64,000 nucleotides of DNA from positions 5,533,503-5,597,502 of the forward strand of contig OX030965.1 in the NCBI GenBank assembly GCA_943735955.1, in the 5' to 3' direction. Below the pieces are notes generated by a model. That model did no database searches, was not told where the DNA came from, and saw only the letters and a list, made by a program, of their open reading frames with translations. Source of the DNA: Piscicola geometra. Its lineage: Eukaryota > Annelida > Clitellata > Hirudinida > Piscicolidae. Shown here piece after piece: positions 55,821 through 64,000 of this stretch (within the stretch, counting starts at the first letter, position 1; each line of letters opens with the position of its first letter). The position numbers and the translations under genes are program-made.

Positions 55821-57392
55821 TGATCGAGGGAATGAATGGAAGGGGTTTGGATGGTGAATCGGTGGGTGGGTGAGATTGCTTGCTGAATTAGAAAAATGTT
55901 GCTTTTTGTGTTGGAAGGTTGAATTTGTTGGAAAGATGAAAGTAAGTGAAAAAACAAATAGACGGATTGGTGAGTGAATCAATTATTAGATTTTTGAATG
56001 GATGATTGATTATGAATGGAATGCTTTACAAACATACAAATGAAAAATATACGTGGATGTATTTGTGAAGCCATTTTAAGACCATGTTCACAAATTTATC
56101 AACTTTTAGTTTTCCATTTATTAAAAATAATTTAATATTCCAACTTTCAAATCTTGATTAAACTAACAGCTTGCCTTAATTAGACAAACTTTTGAACAGC
56201 TCGTAATTACTTTTTAGTTCAGCTGACTTGTATAAAATATTTGGGGACCCAAGCCACCTATGATATAAAAGTCTCATTTTTTGATATTTCATAAAACTAA
56301 TACCACATCATTTAACTTAATAACTAGTAAAATTATAAATAAATCAATAAATTATTTGAACCATTTTTGGTGAAGTAAGTTCAATAAGTAATAAATTTAT
56401 TCATCTTAATATTACGGACCAGGGTTAGGTTAAGGTTAGAGGTTAAGGTTTATTTTAGAGCTGTGGTTGAATCTTTGTAAGTAATTATACAATATTTAAT
56501 CTTTTCTAAACTTAATCTTTACGACGTCATTTATTTTATTTACATAATACTGGTTTATTTTTAATTCTGCTTAAACTTAGCTTCAACTAGATTCTAGTTA
56601 CTAGAACTAAAACTTGAGTGATTTTAACAACTGAATGACCATTGCCTAGTAGGTGCCTGAAAAAATGGATTTCATGCCAACTTTTTTTTAATTTTGTATA
56701 AATTACTTTAATACAACAAGTAAAAATTATTTATTAAAAAAAATTTAAAGAATATTGTAAATTTATTTAGAAAAAATATATAAAAAAATATTTTAAATTT
56801 CTTTAGAAAAACATTTATTTTACATTTAATAATAAAATTATTTCAAACTTACTTATAAAATTATTATAAATTTACTTATAAAATTATTCTAAATTTACTT
56901 ATAAAATTATTTTAAATGTTCTTATAAAATTATTTTAAATTTACTTATAAAATTATTTTTAATTTACTTATAAAATTATTTTAAATTTATCTATAAAATT
57001 ATTTAAAAATTTAGTACAAACACACTGAATAGAAACATAACAAAGATAGCAAGATAGCAAGGCTACTTTACAATTACTGCCTAAATTAAGCTATAAAAAT
57101 CTAAACTAAATATGTGAATTAGTATAGGAAGCTTCAAAAATGTTTTTCTATTATATCAAAAAATTGATTTAAAATAGAAAAATCACTTATTAAAATATTT
57201 CAACTGCAAAAAATCCAATTTTTTAAAAAAATATTGGAGGGGGGGGGGGGTGCTAAGGGACTGACTATTGTTGAGGTTTGAGCCCTCCCAAGCTTCATGG
57301 AGTCGGCGCCTATTCTCATCCATCCACAACAAACCCTCTTTTTATAATCTAACCAGCTAAAGTGTCTACAACTCCACAACTTCCATCCACAG
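55821..57392. other. Intergenic between Ly6 copies, AT-rich tandem repeat
   Basis: The first about 180 bp repeats the sequence downstream of copy B. A roughly 23-bp AT-rich tandem array (TATAAAATTATTTTAAATTT-type) occupies about 56830-57005. No gene is seen. Confidence 0.6.
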
Positions 57393-57777
57393 ATGAACTC
57401 ATCAAGAACCCTTATGAGCACAGGCTTGGTGTTGCTGGCGATGTTCTGTGCGGCAGACGCCTTGAAGTGTTACTCTGGGGACTGTGAGAGTACAAGAAAC
57501 TTCACTCGAATATGTGATGCACATTTCAAGTCTTGCGCGATTTTTGTTGGTGAAATAAATAGTGAGTAGGTTTCGTTTGTTGTTTGTGTTTTTTAATTTC
57601 TAATCGGCCGTTTTTCAACAACTTTTTCAACCTTTTTAGAAGATTCAATTTTCTAATATTTTTTTTACAAAACGGAAAAATCTTTCAAATGTTTATTCCA
57701 CTCCATCGGATTAAAATACGACTTTTTCAAACGAATGAACGTATGTATTTAATAATCATCATCATCATCCTTTTCAC

Positions 57778-57832
<55 letters not shown>

Positions 57833-58346
57833 TTCATAAACACTATATTCACATACTCAAGTTAAGCATCTTCATTATCACACCACATCGCAACCCCCGC
57901 AGGATTCGAAGGATGTTTTTATGAGTGTAGTGATGCTGAAAACGAAGAGTGTGAACCCATAAATGAAGACCGCTATGTGGGCACACAATGCCATTGTCGG
58001 AGTAAGCAGTTGTGGTCGTTGTTGTTGCTGTTGAGATTGTTGTTGTCGGGATTTTCTTGATTTTTATAGTTTTGTTTGAGTATTTGCTGTTGATTCTATC
58101 AGCTTAGTTTGGAAAAAAATTCATTACTTAATTTCTTTTTCTTTCCAACCAACGTCCTTCATCTTCACCTCAGGTGATTTGTGCAACACTAAAGAATTTG
58201 TGCATACAGGCACTGTCAAACACCCTGCCACAACCACTGTGTCTGGAAACAATATTGTAATGCCTCTTCGTTCAAGCAGTTTCTCAACCACCGCTTCTGT
58301 CGCTCTTGTGGTCTCTGCAGTCATGGCTGCACTTTTCGTGGGTTGA
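57393..58346 (+). CDS. Ly6/uPAR three-finger protein, secreted/GPI-anchored, copy B
   Basis: Exons: 57393-57561, 57903-58001, 58174-58346, all phase 1 junctions, about 146 aa. The signal peptide is identical to copy A. The mature part begins KCYSGDCEST and continues RICDAHFKSC, EGCFYECSDAENEECEP and TQCHCRS, ending DLCNT, the three-finger cysteine pattern with the terminal CN. The stalk (HPATTTVSGN) and hydrophobic tail ending VVSAVMAALFVG suggest GPI attachment, so the protein should sit on the outer leaflet of the plasma membrane. No ligand is inferred. Intron 1 carries (ATC)n at 57749-57836. All introns have GT..AG ends and no damage is seen. Confidence 0.9.
57749..57836. repeat. (ATC)n microsatellite in Ly6 copy B intron 1
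   Basis: ATC triplets with one interruption, ending about 65 bp before the exon 2 acceptor. Confidence 0.95.
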
Positions 58347-58567
58347 TGATCGAGGAAATGAATGGAAGGGGTTTGGATGGTGAATCGGTGGGTGGGTGAG
58401 ATTGCTTGCTGAATTAGAAAAATGTTGCTTTTTGTGTTGGAAGGTTGAATTAGTTGGAAAGATGAAAGGACTCGTGAGTGAAGAACAAATGGGCGGATTG
58501 GTGGGTGAATCAAGGATAAGATTTGTGAATGGTTGATTGGTTATGCATGGAACGATTAAAAAAGGTA

Positions 58568-58664
58568 ACAATAAAATTATGTAGATGTTTTTGTAAACAC
58601 ATTTCAACAACACGTACAATAAAATTGTGTAGATGTTTTTGTAAACACATTTCAACAACACGCT
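58568..58664. repeat. Tandem duplication, about 50 bp unit
   Basis: Two near-identical copies of CAATAAAATTATGTAGATGT...CATTTCAACAACACG downstream of Ly6 copy B. Confidence 0.85.
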
Positions 58665-60150
58665 AAAAAAGGTATCAACTCTCAATGTTATATTCAGTAA
58701 ACAAATATATACAATGTTTATATTTTTCAAATTTGACTAAGCCAACAGCTTGCCTTGCTTTGACAGAAATTTTTATGCGTTTCGTAATGAATTTTGTCTG
58801 AAGTATTTACTCAGAATTAAATTCAATGGTATAGACATTTTGCAGATGCACACATACAAACTTTGCAGTCTCCTAAAATCCGTATATATAAAAAAAACCT
58901 ACATGGGTTAGAGTTAGGGTGAAGGTTAAGGTTGGGGCTAAGGTTAGGATAAGCGTTAGAGTTAGGTATCTGAATATTCTTTTATGTATGTCAATAAGAT
59001 TACCCTCAATGGGTCACATACGTTTAAATAAAAATTACGTTCAAAAGATTAAGGTTCACTGTCTTCAAAGAAAACGTTTTTTAAAATTATAATTTCATTT
59101 GAGTATATTCTTTGTATTCAGGTTTGTGGCACGTTGCGCATTTCAAAGCCGTTTTTAATTCGCTAGATCTTGGACAGACATGACACCAATCAGGTATCTT
59201 GACCAAAATTCGGTTCGGTTTCGGTTTTAGCGCCGAAATTGTCAATTTGTTTAGTTTCGGCAATTCTTCGGCTTTGGCCGAATCAAAATTTACAATTTCG
59301 GTCATTTTTCGGGTTTACCAAAAACCCAAAATTTTTATTTATATATGTAGTTTATCTGATATATCTGTATCCTCAAACTCGAACTATTAAGTTTGGGTTT
59401 GATTCTCATCTCTATTTTATTGTGGTTGACTGATTAATGGGTGTCGTAAGACCAGGGGCGGCGATCTGTGGAAAATTTTAGAGGGGTCCTACCCAGGGTT
59501 GCAATCAAAGAACCAGTATCGACCAATACAGTAAAAGCAATACTATTTAGTATTGTTTGCTGTAGTGCAAATTATTTTTGTATCAACTATTAATATTTGT
59601 ATCACCAAACATTAAAAAAAAATTTGATACTCAATAAAAATACTTTTCTATTGCCACTATGAGCGATTTGAAGAAAAACAATAGCGATTTTAGTACCTTT
59701 TATTATTTTTCATCTATATAAATTCAATTACAACTAGCCATCAACCCATCATATAAATTTTATAACATCTTGTTTTCCATTCATTTCTGAGTTTAAAAAA
59801 TTACAATTAGATTTAAATTTGCCAAAGTAATAAACAAATATACATTAGGAGATTTTTTTGGCCCACAGTGTATCTTTAGAATTTAAATGGGGGTTTCATC
59901 AAAAGTACACACTCTTATATTAAATATTCATGAAATAATCTAGTGAACCATTTTCCAAATGGACGTTATAAATTTCCAACTTCTCGATTTTTTGCTCCCT
60001 AATAGTAAGATACTTTTTGAATAATTAATTATAGATATTTGAATTCAAATTTTATTAAATTTAAATTTTATTTAACATTGAAAAAAAAAATTTGTTTCAA
60101 ATAAACATTATTTTTTTTAATAAAAAAGATTAAGTTCGATTTAATTACCT
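58665..60150. other. Intergenic with a possible hAT end
   Basis: CGGTTTCGGTTTTAGCG-type repeats at 59205-59315 and a terminal-looking GATTCTCATCTCTA at about 59401-59414 suggest a degraded hAT end. The rest is AT-rich with no gene. Confidence 0.35.
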
Positions 60151-60300
60151 AGGGAATCAATCAATCATATCAATTTCTATAGCGCTCTTTTCTCAAAGTC
60201 AAAAGTGCTCGTGAATAAATTTGTTAAACAGATATGTCTTCAGATCCTTACAAAAAGTAAATAATGATTAAGAAGTAGTTAAATAAGGAGGTAATTTAGT

Positions 60301-60494
60301 TTAGTTTAGGGAGTTAAAACCACGCAGATCTTTTGACCTCTATAATGGTTATAAAAAATAATAAAAAATAAAATATAAAAAAACAAAACAAAACAAAACA
60401 TATTTATCTAATAATAATTATTATATAAAAAAATATATATTTATGTTTATGTATAAAAATTATTTTTTTACTATTATGTCATTGTCGCACTTAT
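60301..60494. mobile_element. Short insertion of about 194 bp in the LINE
   Basis: It is absent from the homologous 38.6-kb LINE copy, where GGAGGTAAT joins GAGTTCCAAAT directly. It starts TTAGTTTAGTTTAGGG and contains an (AAAAC)n run at about 60383-60400. Its family is unknown. Confidence 0.55.
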
Positions 60495-60526
60495 AGTTGA
60501 GTTCCAAATATATGGACCTGCATAAT

Positions 60527-63214
60527 CCCTGTGAACATTCTATATGGGACCTATATGGGTCCCATATGGGCAACTATATGGGCCCCATATGGGCAGCCCA
60601 TATGGGACCCATGTCAAAATGCAACACCGATTTACGTGGGTCCCATATGGGCTATATGGGCAACTATATGGGCCCTATATGGGCAGCCCATATGGGCCCT
60701 ATATGGACAGCCCATATGGGCCCTATATGGGCAGCCCATATAGGCCCTATGTGGGCAGCCCATATGGGACCCATGTCAAAATGCTACACCAAATTAAGTG
60801 GGTCCCATATGGGCTATATGGGCAACACATGATTGATTGATAAATTATTTATTTTTATAAAAAGCAATTAAAATATTTCTGCCAAACATAAATTTAAAGA
60901 TGTAAGAAAAATAGTACAAATATAAAAAATGTAATTAATCGGATTCTTCAAGATTATTTTTTTTTGAATTTTGCTTGGCTTGCTTTTCTAAATTGGACAC
61001 GTGTACTTTGATTTCTCTTCTGTATGTTTGAGTTGAGTTGGTTTTGACAGAACCTGTTGCGAATAATTTATTGATGAATTATATACCATGGTTTCATTTG
61101 TTCTGGTAAAGGGGAGTGCTAACCGGCTTTTTTTGTCATTACATATATTAATAAAAATGGCTGGTATTTTATATAGATATTGAATACATTGATTACAACT
61201 TGTGGGGTTTCGAAAAGTTTGTTGAACTATTGAATAATTATTTGCATAACTTTAAATTTTTTAATATTAATATTTAATAATGAGAATTTTTTTAACAACT
61301 TTAATAAGAAACCAAAATGACTTTTATAGATAAATACTTTTTAAATAATTACAACAGAAGATAAAATTTCTAAAATAAAAGAGATAATAAATTCAAATGA
61401 CTAAAATAAAAAAATTAAAAATATTTTACAAAAACCATGGCCATATGTTACACTAATTCAAAGTCCATTGAGCCCATATAGGACCCATATAGGACCCACA
61501 TAGGCTTTCCTTGAAAACACTTAGCATTTTTATTTTTTTAAAGCTCATTTAGCCCATATAGGACCCACATAGGCTTTCCATGAAAACACTTCAACTTTTT
61601 TCATTATTCAAAGCCCATTTAGCCCATATAGGACCCATATAGGACCCACATAGGCTTTCCATGAAAACACTACAACTTTTTTCATTATTCAAAGCCCATT
61701 TAGCCCATATAGGACCCATATAGGACCCACATAGGCTTTCCTTGAAAACACTTAAACTTTTTTTATTATTCAAAACCCATTTAGCCCATATTGGACTCAT
61801 ATAGGACCCACATAGGCTTTCCTTGAAAACACTTAAACTTTTTTTATTATTCAAAGCCCATTTAGCCTATATAGGACCCATATAGGACCCACATAGGCTT
61901 TCCATGAAAACACTTCAACTTTTTTCATTATTCAAAGCCCATTTAGCCCATATAGGACCCATATAGGACCCACATAGGCTTTCCATGAAAACACTACAAC
62001 TTTTATCATTATTCAAAGCCCATTTAGCCCATATAGGACCCATATAGGACCCACATAGGCTTTCCTTGAAAACACTTAAACTTTTTTTATTATTCAAAAC
62101 CCATTTAGCCCATATTGGACTCATATAGGACCCACATAGACTTTCCTTGAAAACGCTTAAACTTTTTTTATTATTCAAAGCCCATTTAGCCTATATAGGA
62201 CCCATATAGGACCCACATAGGCTTTCCATAAAAACACTTAAATTTATTTTATTATTCAAAGCCCATTTAGCCCATATAGGACCCATATAGGACCCACATA
62301 GGCTTTCCTTGAAAACACTTGAACTTTTTTTATTATTCAAAACCCATTTAGCCCATATAGGACCCATATAGAACCCACATAGGCTTTCCATGAAAACACT
62401 TCAACTTTTTTTATTATTCAAAGCCCATTTAGCCCATATAGGACCCATATAGGACCCACATAGGCTTTCCATGAAAACACTACAACTTTTTTCATTATTC
62501 AAAGCCCATTTAGCCCATATAGGACCCATATAGGACCCACATAGGCTTTCCTTGAAAACACTTAAACTTTTTTTGTTATTCAAAACCCATTTAGCCCATA
62601 TAGGACCCATATAGGACCCAGATAAGCTTTCCATGAAAACACTTAAACTTTTTTTATTATTCAAAACCTATTCAGCCCATATAGGACCCATATAGGACCC
62701 ACATAGGCTTTCCATATAAACACTTTAACTTTTTTTATTATTCAAAGCCCATTTAGCCTATATAGGACCCATATAGGACCCACATAGACTTTCCTTAAAA
62801 CACTCAGAATTATTATTTTTTTTAAAGCCCATTTAGCCCATATAGGACCCATAAAGGACCCACATAGGCTTTCCATGAAAACACTTTAATTTTTATTATT
62901 ATTCAAAGCCCATTTAGCCCATATAGGACCCATATAGGACCCACATAGGCTTTCCTTGAAAACACTTTAACTTTTATTATTATTCAAAGCTCATTTAGCC
63001 CATTTAGGACCCATATACTTCCCAAATAGGTTTTTCTTTAAAAACACGTTAAATTTTATTCTTTTTTAAAGCCCATTTAGCCCATATAGGACCCATATAG
63101 GGCCCATATAGATAATCTCTAGCCCACGAAGCCCATATAGGACCCATATTGATTACCCTTAGCCCATTTAGCCCATATGGGACCCATATAGGCCCATATA
63201 GAATGTTCACAGGG
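60527..63214. mobile_element. 2.69-kb TIR element of palindromic blocks and 81-bp array
   Basis: Left terminus CCCTGTGAACATTCTATATG and right terminus, its exact reverse complement, form terminal inverted repeats. Next to the left end, about 300 bp is packed with CCCATATGGG-type palindromes. A unique AT-rich segment follows (about 60836-61455), then an 81-bp tandem array to about 63070. No transposase was identified. A 2-bp AT flanks both ends and could be a target duplication. Superfamily is unknown. Confidence 0.8.
61456..63070. repeat. 81-bp tandem array, about 20 copies
   Basis: The unit contains AGCCCATATAGGACCCATAT, then AGGACCCACATAGGCTTTCC, then an A-rich spacer ending TTTTTTATTATTC. 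Segments 61591-61914 and 61915-62238 are almost identical, a 324-bp (four-unit) higher-order repeat. Since 81 is a multiple of three, repeated open frames on the minus strand are artefacts. Confidence 0.9.
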
Positions 63215-63600
63215 ATGTGATGATAAATAGGAGTACGGCTAACGATTCTAGCTGCATAATTAAATACTTTATTTAATGACTTTAAAATACTTTCAAGTAA
63301 ATTATACTAGAGTGAATTACAATAGCCAATTCGAGATAATAAAAAAGTGCAAAAACTAATATCTTTAAAGAAGGGTCATCTAAGTAAGGTAATAACTGTC
63401 TAATACGTCTGAGATGAAAATAGCAAGATTTAGTAACAATTGATAAGGGTAGTTTTGAGTCAGAAATAAATCCTAAGATTAGATGGAACATTAGTATGAG
63501 AGGAAAAATTACATGGATCATTCATTAGTTTACCATTTTTATCAAAAAATATAAGTTGAAATTTTAGTGGATTCAATTTTAAAAACATTGAGCTAGATCA

Positions 63601-64000
63601 GTTTTTAATAGATAATAGACATAAACACAGTCATGTGTAGAAGATTCGTTCTGACAGGGTTAGGGTTCTTTCCTTCATCTGCAGAGCTCATCTGCCTTAT
63701 AAAGTAGGTAGTCAGTGGGTGCTTGCAAGCTGTGCATTAGTGCTCAATTTGAGGCCCTGGCACTTCTTTCTTTTAAAATAAGTTTTCATTGTAGTCCGTT
63801 AGACAGTTATTAGTTGAAGATTTTAGTTCCGAGAGCAAGAATCGGCAAACGATAAATTCAAAACCAAAAAACAAGAAAAGATATAAATTATAATTATTAT
63901 TTTCATTTGAAGTTTAAAAAAACTAAATTATTGGATCAGAAGACAAACTATTTAACAAAATCATTAAACGAATGATAACTTTCTAGTTTATACCATAAGA
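63601..64000. other. Right-hand end of window, unassigned
   Basis: AT-rich. It is probably the upstream continuation of the LINE or unique DNA. No exon is recognised. Confidence 0.4.

Larger units (their letters stand above)
60151..63600 (-). mobile_element. L2-type LINE remnant, interrupted twice
   Basis: Minus strand. 63600-63215 encodes RT parts (LNPLKFQLIFF, then CYFHLRRIRQLLPYLDD and YAARIVSRTPIYHH). 60526-60495 resumes at AGPYIWNS, and 60300-60151 is the 3' tail with GCGCTATAGAAATTGA and (TTGA)n. It matches the copy at 38530-38790. The interruptions are 60301-60494 and 60527-63214. About 100 RT codons expected between the flanks of the larger insert are missing. Confidence 0.78.

Noticed and set aside
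60945..61060. Minus-strand open stretch ending in NNLEESD as a transposase C-terminus
   Set aside because: Too short, with no family motif and a stop just upstream. It is left unassigned within the TIR element.
61456..63070. CRISPR-like regular repeats and four 87-codon minus-strand ORFs
   Set aside because: There are no spacers. It is a continuous 81-bp tandem array in a eukaryotic transposable element.

Overview
The window is eukaryotic nuclear DNA from an invertebrate. It is AT-rich, with short exons, GT-AG introns, many tri- and tetranucleotide microsatellites and a dense mix of decayed LINE, SINE and DNA-transposon copies. The best-placed guess is a lophotrochozoan protostome such as an annelid, but the sequence alone does not settle the species. 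Exon structures below were built by hand from reading frame, splice-site consensus and recalled family alignments. Where a full chain of exons is listed, the phases of all its junctions close.

Layout, left to right. (1) 394-6531 (+): a complete 10-exon SLC41 (MgtE-type) magnesium transporter of about 488 aa, its introns full of (ATC)n and minisatellites. (2) 8.5-9.8 kb: a decayed hAT transposon with a plausible 3' terminus. (3) 10249-11673 (+): an intronless orphan protein with two possible zinc fingers. (4) 11.8-15.8 kb: simple repeats and LINE tails. (5) 15798-28676 (-): a 34-exon ABCC1-like (MRP) transporter of about 1506 aa. Its frame is intact, but the ATPase motifs of both nucleotide-binding domains are eroded. 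(6) 29026-31226 (+): FNTA, the farnesyl/geranylgeranyl-transferase alpha subunit, head-to-head with the ABC gene across 349 bp. (7) 31698-32413 (-): GEMIN8. (8) 33232-34823 (-): a protein resembling RHNO1 (RHINO). (9) 35479-37986 (+): the 5' part of a USP19-like deubiquitinase (CS domain, Ser-rich linker, start of the USP fold). Its linker changes frame in TCA repeats and no downstream exon is visible. (10) 38.5-47.4 kb: nested transposons, including a MULE-like element with a 9-bp target duplication inside a LINE. (11) 48.1-58.3 kb: two complete Ly6/uPAR-type secreted, probably GPI-anchored genes in opposite orientations, plus an orphan last exon. A short hAT copy with a perfect 8-bp target duplication lies in one intron. 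(12) 60.15-63.6 kb: an L2-type LINE interrupted by a 2.69-kb terminal-inverted-repeat element made of palindromic blocks and an 81-bp tandem array.

The single-copy genes belong to unrelated housekeeping pathways (Mg2+ transport, protein prenylation, SMN complex, possible 9-1-1 checkpoint factor, deubiquitination) and form no operon. The most notable signals are four: the ABC transporter with degenerate catalytic motifs; the Ly6 pair, whose signal-peptide DNA is identical while the mature protein has diverged; the 2.69-kb element; and two transposon insertions whose target duplications can be read directly.
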